From assembly GCF_052078665.1 (NCBI RefSeq), contig NZ_JBQJIK010000002.1, forward strand, positions 99,818-163,817: a DNA stretch of 64,000 nucleotides, in the 5' to 3' direction. Shown piece after piece: positions 1-7,452 of this stretch. Within the stretch, counting starts at the first letter, position 1, and each line of letters starts with the position of its first letter. The DNA is from Inquilinus sp052078665 (GTDB taxonomy: Bacteria; Pseudomonadota; Alphaproteobacteria; DSM-16000; Inquilinaceae). A model generated the notes under the pieces. That model was given only the letters and a program-made list of their open reading frames with translations. It was not told the DNA's origin and did not search any database. Position numbers and translations under genes: made by a program.

Positions 1-2
1 GT

Positions 3-1478
3 TACGGCGCGGAGGAGGTTCGCACCTGGTATTTCGAGACCTGGAACGAGCCGGACATCTGGTGGAAGCTGGGCGGCGAGACCGGCTTCAACAACTACTA
101 CGACGCCTGCTCGGAAGGGCTGAAGGCGGTCGACCCGGCGCTGCGCCTGGGCGGGCCGGGCGTGGCGCGGCGGGTGCCGCCGATCTTCCGCAGCTTCCTG
201 GCCCATTGCGACACCGGCACCAACTGGTTCACCGGCGAGACCGGGGTGCGGCTCGACTTCATCTCGGTGCATGAGAAGGGGGCGGTGAAGCATCCGGAGG
301 ACCTGACCCCGGACACGGTCGGGATCTGCCGGCACGAGATGGAGGCGGTGAGCTATATCCGCGAGCACCATCCGCGCTTCGCAAGCCTGCCCTTCATCAA
401 CGATGAATGCGACCCGCAGATCGGATGGGAGCACTATCACAGCTGGCACGCCATGCCGTATTTCGCCGGGCTGATCGCCAAGGTGATCGACCAGCACCAG
501 CGGCTGCTGGTCGAGGCCGAGGGCGTCGACTACGACATCCTCAGCAACGACAACGGCTTCCTCGGCCGCTGGGGCCAGCGCACACACCTGGCCTTCTTCG
601 GCGCCCGCCAGTTCGACGCGGCGCAGCGCGACTGGGTCACCGACCTGGCGGCGCTGGCGGACCGTCGCGCCAACCCGGAGCCCTTCGACTACGTCAAGAA
701 GCCGGGGCTGACGGTGATGGAGCTGCTGGCCCTGCTCGGCGACCGCCGGGTCGATGCGCCGGGCGCGCTGGACCCCGACCGCACCGGGCTCGGCGTGATG
801 GCCACACCGACGGCCGACGGCGCCACGGTGCTGCTGTACAACAGCGTCGACCGGATCTGGCGGTCGGGCACCAGCCCGGTGAAGCTGGAGGTCGCGGGCC
901 TCACCCCCGGCCGCTACACGCTGGGCCTGTTCGAGATCGCGCAGGACAAGGGCGACCCGTTCTCGGTCTGGGAAGCCCAGGCCGCCGCCACCGCGACCCA
1001 TGCCGACCAGCTGGTGGCGCTGAGCACGCCGAATGCCGGGCAGCTGACGGCGATGCGCCAGGCGCAGGAGCCGGCGCTGACCGTGCGCGAGGTCGAGGTC
1101 GGTGCCGACGGCCGGCTGGCGCTCCACCTCGACCTGCTGCTGCCCTCGGTGGCGCTGGTCGTGCTGGTGCGGGACGGGGCCGCGCAAGCGGACGCCTCGG
1201 CGTCCGCGCCGGCGTCGAACCTCCGGGTGCGGCGCGACCGCGGCCTGAACGGCCCCAACCAGCTGCTGTTCTGGGACCCGCCGGCCGGCGGCGTTCAGCT
1301 CTTCGACGTGCTGTGGAGCGCTTCGGAGGCGGGGCCGTTCGAGCCGGTCAACCCGGTCCGGTTGCTGTCCAGCATGTATCTCCACGCCGTCGAGCGGCCG
1401 GGCGGCTTCTACCGCATCCGCACCACCGACCTGGCGGGCCGGGAGCTCTCGGTCTCGGCGACGGTGGCGGCGGGCTGA
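3..1478 (+). CDS. GH39 glycoside hydrolase, alpha-L-iduronidase-like (5' end outside window)
   Basis: The reading frame is open from the first complete codon at position 3, so the N-terminus lies upstream. The visible part begins in the catalytic barrel with the acid/base motif TWNEPD (Glu at 48-50). The nucleophile motif NDECDP follows, with Glu at 405-407. Stretches such as NYYDACSEGL, ALRLGGPG, IGWEH and SNDNGFL match what I recall of human lysosomal alpha-L-iduronidase much better than bacterial beta-xylosidases of the same family. The resemblance continues into the C-terminal beta-sandwich and fibronectin-like domain, which ends near GGFYRIRTTDLAG. Family membership is firm. Activity on iduronate or another uronide or xyloside is inference from similarity. 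The gene converges on the minus-strand hypothetical 18 bases downstream. Nothing can be said of a signal peptide or operon because the start is missing. Confidence 0.88.
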   Translation, partial: YGAEEVRTWYFETWNEPDIWWKLGGETGFNNYYDACSEGLKAVDPALRLGGPGVARRVPPIFRSFLAHCDTGTNWFTGETGVRLDFISVHEKGAVKHPEDLTPDTVGICRHEMEAVSYIREHHPRFASLPFINDECDPQIGWEHYHSWHAMPYFAGLIAKVIDQHQRLLVEAEGVDYDILSNDNGFLGRWGQRTHLAFFGARQFDAAQRDWVTDLAALADRRANPEPFDYVKKPGLTVMELLALLGDRRVDAPGALDPDRTGLGVMATPTADGATVLLYNSVDRIWRSGTSPVKLEVAGLTPGRYTLGLFEIAQDKGDPFSVWEAQAAATATHADQLVALSTPNAGQLTAMRQAQEPALTVREVEVGADGRLALHLDLLLPSVALVVLVRDGAAQADASASAPASNLRVRRDRGLNGPNQLLFWDPPAGGVQLFDVLWSASEAGPFEPVNPVRLLSSMYLHAVERPGGFYRIRTTDLAGRELSVSATVAAG

Positions 1479-1496
1479 CCGGCGAGGCTCGGTCGC

Positions 1497-2324
1497 TCAA
1501 CTGCTGTCGGGCGGGTCGTCGTCATCGAGCGGAATGTCGAGGTCGTTCTCGATGTCGAAGCCGAGGGAGCGGCAGAGGCGGATCACGACGGTGCCGAAGC
1601 TTTCGGTGTCGAGCAGCGTCTCGACATCGGGCTCCCGCAGCCGGACAGCCAGCCCGGCCCGGATGTCGGCGGCCACGGCCGGCGCCGCGTGGACGTCGAT
1701 GGCGTGGTCGATGCAGGCGGTGACCGCGGCCCGGCGGCGGGTGTGCTCGGCCCGGATCTCGTCCGGGCTGCCGTCCGGCCGGCCCGGACGCGGCCGGCTG
1801 ACACGATGCGGCGCCCGGCGGCTCCACTTTTCGGCCAAGCCGAGGCCGCAGACGAGCCCGGCCACGACCGAGCCGACCGGGCGGTCCTCAACCGGATCCT
1901 CCTGGTCGCCATAGAGGTCGGCAAACGCCTGGGAGACCTGCAGGTCGAGGGCGGCGGCGCGGCCGCGATCCTCGACATCGCCCCAGACCAGATGGTCGAT
2001 CTGGGTCACGACCTGCTGGCGACGGCGGCGGCGGCGGCGGGCGCGGCGCGCCTCGCCGCCGCCGTCGCGGACGCTCAGGTCCCGCACGGCGCGGGCGCGC
2101 TGGGCCAGGGTCTGGCGCACCAGATGGGCGTAGCGGGCGAAGGCGAGACCAGGATCCGGAGCCGCAGCCTGGGGCTCGGCCTCAGCCTCTGCCGCCTCGG
2201 CGGCAAGGGCGCGTGCACCAGCGGCCTCGGCCAGTTGCATGCCGATCTCGGTGTAGCGCGCCAAAAAACTTGGATCGCCACGCAACAAATTGTGACCCGC
2301 ATCGCAGCTGGCAAAGGGACGCAA
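1497..2324 (-). CDS. Hypothetical protein, alanine/arginine-rich
   Basis: This is a 275-residue soluble protein without a recognised catalytic motif. It has an Ala/Glu-rich helical N-terminal part (about 28-60), a segment AFARYAHLVRQTLAQRARAV (about 62-81), a very basic run of arginines near 95-103, and a C-terminal half ending in an acidic DDDD tail. The layout resembles a family of uncharacterised proteins common in Rhodospirillales; that link is from memory. The start is uncertain: no Shine-Dalgarno precedes the ATG at 2324, and a downstream start near residue 29 is possible. It stands alone, converging with the GH39 gene. Function unknown. Confidence 0.6.
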   Translation of the reverse strand: MRPFASCDAGHNLLRGDPSFLARYTEIGMQLAEAAGARALAAEAAEAEAEPQAAAPDPGLAFARYAHLVRQTLAQRARAVRDLSVRDGGGEARRARRRRRRRQQVVTQIDHLVWGDVEDRGRAAALDLQVSQAFADLYGDQEDPVEDRPVGSVVAGLVCGLGLAEKWSRRAPHRVSRPRPGRPDGSPDEIRAEHTRRRAAVTACIDHAIDVHAAPAVAADIRAGLAVRLREPDVETLLDTESFGTVVIRLCRSLGFDIENDLDIPLDDDDPPDSS

Positions 2325-2514
2325 TTTGGAGCCGCGAAATGGCTTGAGGACCTGATACCATCCGACTGCACCGATTGGGGCATCGGCTGGTGCGTCCTCC
2401 CACTTAGCCGCCGGGGTGCAGTGCGGTCTGTCGCGGCACCTCCTCGCGTCGCCTCACCTGGGATGGAACAAGAGCGAAAGGCCCCGAAGGAAGAAGTTTG
2501 GCTCGGGGGAGAAT

Positions 2515-3480
2515 ATGAACAACGACGATTTGTGGGCGAAGCTGGGGTCTGTGGCCTACGATGTACCTGGCGGCGCAGATTTTTTTATCAAGCGTCCGCT
2601 TTTGGCTCATTATACTACAATTTCGAGTTTGGAGAAGATTCTATCTGGAGATGAATTGTGGTTTTCTAACCCTCTATTCATGAATGATTTGGAAGAAGTT
2701 AAGTATGGGATCATTGAAGGGACAAAACTGTGCAGAGAATCAGATGCGTTAAAGAGGGCATTTGATAATGCGAGCGTCTACAACAAATTTTTAGATTCGC
2801 TGGATCACTATTTCGCCGAATTTCACACGAAGCACGCGTTTGATATATACGTTTTTTCCCTTTCGGAGCACAGCAAAACAAACAACGATGGGCTCCTATC
2901 CATGTGGCGCGGATATGGGGCGAATGGAAACGGAGCAGCCCTTATCTTCGATGCCTCAAATATGACGGAGATAGAGCATAGTCCATTGAAGCTGTCAAAA
3001 GTCATTTATGGAACTGGAAATAGTAGACTTAGATGGTCTAAAAAGGCGATACCAATATTTGCAAAAATCATCAGTGAATGTCAAATTACAGAAGATCAGG
3101 CATACGTCGCAGCGTATGCTATATTTTACCATATTAAAATATTTGCACTCTATACGAAGCATTCTGGATTTAAGGAAGAAAGAGAATGGAGGATTACTTA
3201 CTTTAATGAAATGGATGCTGAAAATAAATTGACCAATATGCTTAGTTATCATATCGGCAATAGGGGAGTTGAGCCGAAGCTCAAACTAAAACTTGCACCA
3301 ATGGAAGGAATAATCGCGCCAGAAGCTACTATAGACAATCTAGTACGCAAAATAATCCTTGGACCAACAATTTCCTCTGCCCTGTCAATACGATCAATAA
3401 AGAGAATGCTTGAGTCGATCGGAAAAACACATCTGTGCGATCGAGTTGTTGCATCTCAGATCCCGTTCCGAGCGACTTGA
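2515..3480 (+). CDS. DUF2971 family protein
   Basis: The protein has 321 residues. The ATG at 2515 is chosen because GGGGGA lies just upstream; the open frame extends further 5' without support. It shows the three hallmarks of DUF2971: an N-terminal HYTTISSLEKIL with FMNDLEEVKYG, a central FSLSEH...LSMWRGYG with GAALIFD, and a later FKEEREWRI. The family has no proven biochemical role and is often found in accessory or defence-rich DNA. The gene is conspicuously AT-rich against its GC-rich surroundings, with many Lys, Asn, Ile and AT-ending codons, which indicates recent transfer. It lies next to a decayed adenine methylase and ends in a strong hairpin. It stands alone, with no partner gene on the same strand. 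Confidence 0.85.
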   Translation: MNNDDLWAKLGSVAYDVPGGADFFIKRPLLAHYTTISSLEKILSGDELWFSNPLFMNDLEEVKYGIIEGTKLCRESDALKRAFDNASVYNKFLDSLDHYFAEFHTKHAFDIYVFSLSEHSKTNNDGLLSMWRGYGANGNGAALIFDASNMTEIEHSPLKLSKVIYGTGNSRLRWSKKAIPIFAKIISECQITEDQAYVAAYAIFYHIKIFALYTKHSGFKEEREWRITYFNEMDAENKLTNMLSYHIGNRGVEPKLKLKLAPMEGIIAPEATIDNLVRKIILGPTISSALSIRSIKRMLESIGKTHLCDRVVASQIPFRAT

Positions 3481-3493
3481 CGTGCATAATCTC

Positions 3494-3527
3494 GGAGGCG
3501 CGGCGCGAAGGAACCGCGCCTCCGTTT
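3494..3527 (+). terminator. Rho-independent-like terminator of the DUF2971 gene
   Basis: A perfect 10-bp stem, GGAGGCGCGG (3494-3503) pairing with CCGCGCCTCC (3514-3523), encloses a 10-base loop and is followed by GTTTCG. It starts 14 bases after the stop codon. The T-run is short, so termination strength is inferred. Confidence 0.65.
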
Positions 3528-3570
3528 CGATTCACCTGTTCAAGATCCGCGGGCCGCCGTCGACCCGTCC

Positions 3571-3915
3571 TTAAACCTTGTGAATCATCAACTCACCGAC
3601 GCAACCGCGAGCGTTGCCATTGGTCGACCAGGCAGTCGCAACCGCCTCGACTCTCGCCCATTCGAACAAAGCGCGGATCTCGGCGGTATCGTTGATCGAG
3701 AGAAGCCATTGCCCCTTCAACCCACGCAACGCCCCAGCCAATCGAGGAAATTCCTCGCCCGACCAGGTCGAACCGTAATAGGTCTCACGCTCACCAACCC
3801 ACGCCAATTGTGGACTCTCACCGGAATTCCTAGACTCCACTGTCTCAGTCCAGAGGTGCAGTCCACCGTAATTCCCAATAATGTGATCGAAAGTCTCGTG
3901 AGATTTATTTCTCAT
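3571..3915 (-). pseudogene. Remnant of a D12-type DNA adenine methylase (C-terminal part)
   Basis: The 114 residues read from 3915 contain YYGSTWSGEEFPRLAGALRG, then LKGQWLLSINDTAEIRALF, and end in RGCVGELMIHKV. This is the layout of the C-terminal third of phage-type D12 N6-adenine methyltransferases, where the DPPY motif is followed by YG, the LSxND segment and a final ELLI strand. The N-terminal SAM-binding part and the DPPY motif are absent, and the preceding 30 or so residues do not resemble the family. It is therefore probably a fragment left by a phage or mobile element. It lies beside the AT-rich DUF2971 gene in the opposite orientation. A functional short protein cannot be excluded. 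Confidence 0.6.
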
Positions 3916-4048
3916 GATCCTGCCAATGTGCTGGCGGCAGATTGCCCGCAGCGATTGTCCTCCGAATGCTCACTGCTTCGGACGCCATGTTGCTTTTCTT
4001 CGAAATATGCAATTATAGCAACGGCGAATGATCCTCGGGAGGGGGATC

Positions 4049-5377
4049 ATGATCCAGTCAGCGCGCGGCGCATTCGATCTTCTGCTCAGAGCGGTCCTTC
4101 TTGCCGTCCTTGCGACGGCTTTCGCCGGCCTCGGGCCGCGCGGCCCGGCGCTCGCCGCGAAAGACGACATCTGGACGCTGCAGGACATCAGGATCAACAC
4201 CGAGAGGCTCTACCGCAGCGTGACCGTCATCAGCAAACGCCTGGACGGCAAGGGCGGCTTCCTCGAGTTCCAACTGAGCGGCGACGACCAGTTGTCCAGC
4301 TGTCCGGGGGGCTCGGAGCAGGTGCGCTTCAGCTGGGATTTTTTCGGAGACGTTTCGCAGCTGCCGGAAGGATCCGACGTGCAGCTGGGCTTGCACGGCG
4401 AACGTCTGCACATCACGCCACCCTGCGGCGGGGCGATCGCCGCGGACGCCAGAACGACCGCCATCGGCAGCAAGGGCGGCAGCCCGGCCGTGTCCGAAGA
4501 GCAGATGAAGATCACGGATGGGGACCGGTTCTATACCGGTCCCGACACGATAGACACCCGCTTTGCCTTCGGCGCCGACGACGGCGGTGCCCGCACGAGC
4601 ACGACGCGGATCATCCGCCTCGACGTCTACGATCACAACAATACTCGCCCATATGCGTATTTCGTTCTTCAGTTCGGCTTCCGCGGTGCCGGGATGCTGC
4701 AGGTCATCTATCTCTACAAGGGCGGAACCGACACGCCCTTCAAACCGCCTGTGGTGACCGGCGACGGCGCCTGCGGCTTTACGCTCGGCTCCGGCATCCT
4801 CGCCAAATGGCAGGAATTCGGGGGAGAGACCGGAATCCTCGGCTGCGCGACCGGCAACGAGGACGAGGCAGGCCGTTCGCCATCCGGCACGACCGGGCGC
4901 TATGGGACGTTCACGGGCGGCGTCATCATCTGGCACCGCGACGGGCCCCTGGCCGGCAGATCCTTCGCAGTGCATGGCTGCATCGGCGCGACCTATCAGG
5001 GCTTGGGCGGAACCGGCTCCTGGCTCGGTTTGCCGGTCAGCGACGAGATCGACGTTGCGGGTGGTCGCCGCGGCGACTTCGAGGGCGGTTACATCCTGTG
5101 GAACCCGGCGACCGGCGGGTGCACCGCGCACCGTGACGGCAGCGTCGAATTCACGCTTGAACCGAACACCAATCGCCCCGGTCTGGACTTCAGGGATTTC
5201 GACCTGATCCAGGAGATCCCGGAACTGTGCCGCGATGCCTGCGCGGCGGACAACATGTGCGTCGCCTACACCTATGTCAGGGGCGGGGTGCAAGGCCCCA
5301 AAGCCCGGTGCTGGCTCAAATCCGCCGCCCCGGCTCCGGTCGCCCACGACTGCTGCGTGTCGGGCGTCAGGCGTTAA
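4049..5377 (+). CDS. Secreted LGFP-repeat and PAN-domain protein
   Basis: The start is set at ATG 4049, preceded by GGGAGGGGG. The 442-residue protein has an N-terminal hydrophobic segment (about 11-37, ending PALAA) fitting a Sec signal peptide or anchor. A beta-rich region with paired cysteines follows. Two LGFP-type repeats come next (about 250-300 and 310-358; for example WQEFGGETGILG and GTGSWLGLPVSDE), then a cysteine-rich PAN/Apple-like domain (about 370-442) with CRDACAADNMC, CWLKS and a terminal CC. LGFP repeats are known from cell-wall-associated proteins and PAN modules bind protein or carbohydrate. An exported binding role is therefore likely, but no enzymatic motif is visible. 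It is monocistronic by spacing. The upstream 130 bases are AT-rich and probably hold its promoter. Confidence 0.8.
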   Translation: MIQSARGAFDLLLRAVLLAVLATAFAGLGPRGPALAAKDDIWTLQDIRINTERLYRSVTVISKRLDGKGGFLEFQLSGDDQLSSCPGGSEQVRFSWDFFGDVSQLPEGSDVQLGLHGERLHITPPCGGAIAADARTTAIGSKGGSPAVSEEQMKITDGDRFYTGPDTIDTRFAFGADDGGARTSTTRIIRLDVYDHNNTRPYAYFVLQFGFRGAGMLQVIYLYKGGTDTPFKPPVVTGDGACGFTLGSGILAKWQEFGGETGILGCATGNEDEAGRSPSGTTGRYGTFTGGVIIWHRDGPLAGRSFAVHGCIGATYQGLGGTGSWLGLPVSDEIDVAGGRRGDFEGGYILWNPATGGCTAHRDGSVEFTLEPNTNRPGLDFRDFDLIQEIPELCRDACAADNMCVAYTYVRGGVQGPKARCWLKSAAPAPVAHDCCVSGVRR

Positions 5378-5417
5378 CACGCTGCTCCGAGCGGGTCATC
5401 GTCGCGCCGCTGGTCCG

Positions 5418-5768
5418 TCAGCCATTTCCGACGAAATCGCCGCCGAGATAGGCGAACTTCTGCCGCAGTTGGATAAGGTCGCGCTCGAACTGCTCCAGGG
5501 GATAGTCGATCTCGGGCGCAACGCTGGCGTCGGGCTGGTCGGGCAGGGCCGGGTCGATCCGCCGGATCGGGTCGATCATGGTGTCCGCCTTGGTGACGAC
5601 GTCCGGGGCCTGCCTCGCGCCCTCGTCGGCCTGGAGCTGCTGGACGGCGAAACGGATGTTCCACCGCTCGCGCGAGGTCATCTTGTGGCCGGCCTGCCAG
5701 CGCTGCAGCCACTGCTCGAGCTGGCCCAGCGCATAGCGCAGCTCGCCGTCTCGGTCGGTGCCGGGCAT
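5418..5768 (-). CDS. Small hypothetical protein, paralogue of its neighbour
   Basis: The chosen start at 5768 gives 116 residues and is preceded on the minus strand by GGGGAGAG. The protein begins with RDGELRYALGQLEQWLQRW and ends with IDYPLEQFERDLIQLRQKFAYLGG. The same two blocks, separated by a divergent middle, occur in the next gene (5831-6190), so the pair arose by tandem duplication. No transmembrane segment, signal peptide or catalytic motif is visible, and the composition suggests a small helical soluble protein. I do not recognise the family. It is probably co-transcribed with and downstream of the paralogue. Confidence 0.6.
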   Translation of the reverse strand: MPGTDRDGELRYALGQLEQWLQRWQAGHKMTSRERWNIRFAVQQLQADEGARQAPDVVTKADTMIDPIRRIDPALPDQPDASVAPEIDYPLEQFERDLIQLRQKFAYLGGDFVGNG

Positions 5769-5830
5769 CGCCTCTCTCCCCTTCGGTCGCCCGAGGGACA
5801 TGGCGGCGGCCGGGCCTTCCGGCAAGGGCG

Positions 5831-6190
5831 CTAGGCGTGCCCGACGGGCCGGCCTCCGTGCCAGCTCAGATACTCGTATTTCGGTCGCAGCAGCTCCATG
5901 TCGCGCTCGAACTCCGGCAGGGTGTAGTCGACCGCGGCAGCATCGCCCGCCTCGATCAGGGCGGAATGCTCCGGGTCCGCGGCGGCCAGCAGGTTGGCGA
6001 TCTCCTCATGCGCCGAGGGCTCGGCGTCGTCATGGACCTCGCCCTCGTCGATGTGCAGCTCGCCGACCGCCCGCTTGATCGCGGCCAGCTGGAGCCCGTT
6101 CGGGGCCTGCCCCGCGAGCCATCGCACCCGCCAGGCTTCCAGCTGGGTCATCGCATAGCGCAGCTCGTCGTCGCGTTCGTTGGCGGGCAT
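5831..6190 (-). CDS. Small hypothetical protein, paralogue of its neighbour
   Basis: The start at 6190 (119 residues) is chosen because GGGAG lies 7 bases upstream and because it aligns exactly with the start of the paralogue at 5768. Shared blocks are RDDELRYAMTQLEAWRVRW at the N-terminus, a central HIDEG/QADEG, and VDYTLPEFERDMELLRPKYE near the C-terminus. The middle is acidic and variable. It is a soluble helical protein of unknown function. It is transcribed away from the LacI-type operator at 6268-6291, so that intergenic region could serve both directions. Confidence 0.6.
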   Translation of the reverse strand: MPANERDDELRYAMTQLEAWRVRWLAGQAPNGLQLAAIKRAVGELHIDEGEVHDDAEPSAHEEIANLLAAADPEHSALIEAGDAAAVDYTLPEFERDMELLRPKYEYLSWHGGRPVGHA

Positions 6191-6267
6191 GAGTCGGGCT
6201 CCCGGCTGTGGCCCGATGGTGATGCGCGCCTTCGGCCGAGGGGGCAAGATCTGCCGCCTCGCATTGC

Positions 6268-6291
6268 CGATGACAACGTTGTCTTGACAGA
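6268..6291 (+). promoter_or_regulatory. LacI-type operator fused to a -35 box, site 1
   Basis: The perfect palindrome GACAACGTTGTC (6272-6283), with the central CG typical of LacI-family operators, directly abuts TTGACA (6284-6289), a consensus -35 box. The 24 bases 6268-6291 are identical to 12275-12298. A plausible -10 (TCTAT) lies near 6310. It precedes the CUT2 importer operon by about 85 bases. The LacI regulator at 14719-15747 is the likely ligand; that is inference. Confidence 0.8.
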
Positions 6292-6373
6292 GTCTTGCCG
6301 GCCCGTCTCTCTATGCGCGGGATGAAGTCGTCAACGCACCGGCCCGCGACGGTCCGGATCAAACAGGGAGAGG

Positions 6374-7429
6374 ATGATGACGAAGACTCTGGCGCGCCGC
6401 GCCGTCGGCAGTGCCGTTCTCGCGATCGCGGCCCTGGTCGCCGCCACCGGCGCGGCCGATGCCGCCGCCAATTGCATCAAGGGCGACCGCAAGCCGCCCT
6501 TCACCGTCGGCTGGGCCAACATCTATTCCGTGCCGACCTGGATGAAGCAGACCGAGGGCACCATCAGCACGATGGTGGACGAGTTGAAGGGCAAGGGGCT
6601 GGTCGACAAGCTGGTCATCACCGACGCCCAGGGCAACGCCAACACCCAGATCCAGCAGGTCCAGTCGATGATCGACGCCGATGTCGACGCGATCATCCTG
6701 ATCGCCGGCTCGGCCACGGCGCTGGACCGTGTGGTCGCCGACGCCTGCGCCAAGGGCATCGCGGTGATCAACTTCGACAGCCTGGTGCAGACCGACAAGG
6801 TGACGGCCAAGCTCAACACCGACTCAGCAGACTGGGGCCGCCAGGCGGCCGAGTGGCTGGTCAAGCAGATCGGCGGCAAGGGCAAGATCATCGTGCTGAA
6901 CGGCCCGGCCGGCATCTCGGTCAGCGATGACCGCCGCAAGGGCGCGACGCCGGTGCTGGCCGCCAATCCGGGGGTCGAGGTGCTGGCCGAGACCAACACC
7001 GACTACAACGTCGCCCCGGCGCAGGAGGCGGTGACCAGCCTGCTGTTCGCCAACCCGGAGATCGACGGCATCCTGTCGCTGGGCGGCGCGCTGTCGGCCG
7101 GCGCGATCCTGGCGATGGACAGGCAGGGCCGCGCCTTCGTGCCGACCACCGGCGAGAACTACCGCCAGTTCCTCGAGCTGTGGAAGCAGCACGAGATGAA
7201 GGGCTGGGCGACGATGCAGCCGAACTGGCTGGGCGCGCTGGCGGTCTACACCGCGGTGCAGGCGCTTTCGGGCAAGGACGTGCCGGCCTTCGTCAAAGTG
7301 CCGCTGCCGGTGATCGACGACGCCAGCATCGATGGCTATCTGGCGCGGGCCGACAAGTTCCCGGCCGATGGCTACATCTTCTCGGAATACGACACGGCGC
7401 TGTTCGACACGCTGCTGGCGGCGAAGTGA
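6374..7429 (+). CDS. CUT2-type ABC importer, periplasmic substrate-binding protein
   Basis: This 351-residue periplasmic protein of the ribose/galactose-binding type (Peripla_BP_4) begins with a Sec signal peptide (about 1-27, ending in ADAAA). The mature part shows YSVPTWMKQTEGTI, then DAQGNANTQIQQVQSMI, the DAIIL strand and a late DGYIFSEYDTALFD. It would capture the solute for the ATPase and two permeases that follow. Two adjacent ATGs (6374 and 6377) compete; the second has better spacing to GGGAG. The gene heads the operon behind the LacI-type operator. The substrate is not fixed by sequence: the enzymes nearby favour an amino-acid derivative over a plain sugar, although family members usually carry sugars or autoinducer-like compounds. 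Confidence 0.9.
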   Translation: MMTKTLARRAVGSAVLAIAALVAATGAADAAANCIKGDRKPPFTVGWANIYSVPTWMKQTEGTISTMVDELKGKGLVDKLVITDAQGNANTQIQQVQSMIDADVDAIILIAGSATALDRVVADACAKGIAVINFDSLVQTDKVTAKLNTDSADWGRQAAEWLVKQIGGKGKIIVLNGPAGISVSDDRRKGATPVLAANPGVEVLAETNTDYNVAPAQEAVTSLLFANPEIDGILSLGGALSAGAILAMDRQGRAFVPTTGENYRQFLELWKQHEMKGWATMQPNWLGALAVYTAVQALSGKDVPAFVKVPLPVIDDASIDGYLARADKFPADGYIFSEYDTALFDTLLAAK

Positions 7430-7452
7430 GCCTGGGGGGCGGGGGCGGCGCC

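Noticed and set aside
162..1478. Treating ATG 162 as the start of the GH39 gene
   Set aside because: The same frame is open to the window edge and encodes the conserved TWNEPD acid/base motif upstream of 162, so the gene begins outside the window.
5378..5417. Possible terminator after the LGFP/PAN gene
   Set aside because: No stem of useful length and no T-run was found in this 40-base gap.
6190..6374. Riboswitch in the importer leader
   Set aside because: The expected leader from the operator-linked promoter is only about 50-60 bases and shows no known aptamer core; the LacI operator already explains control.
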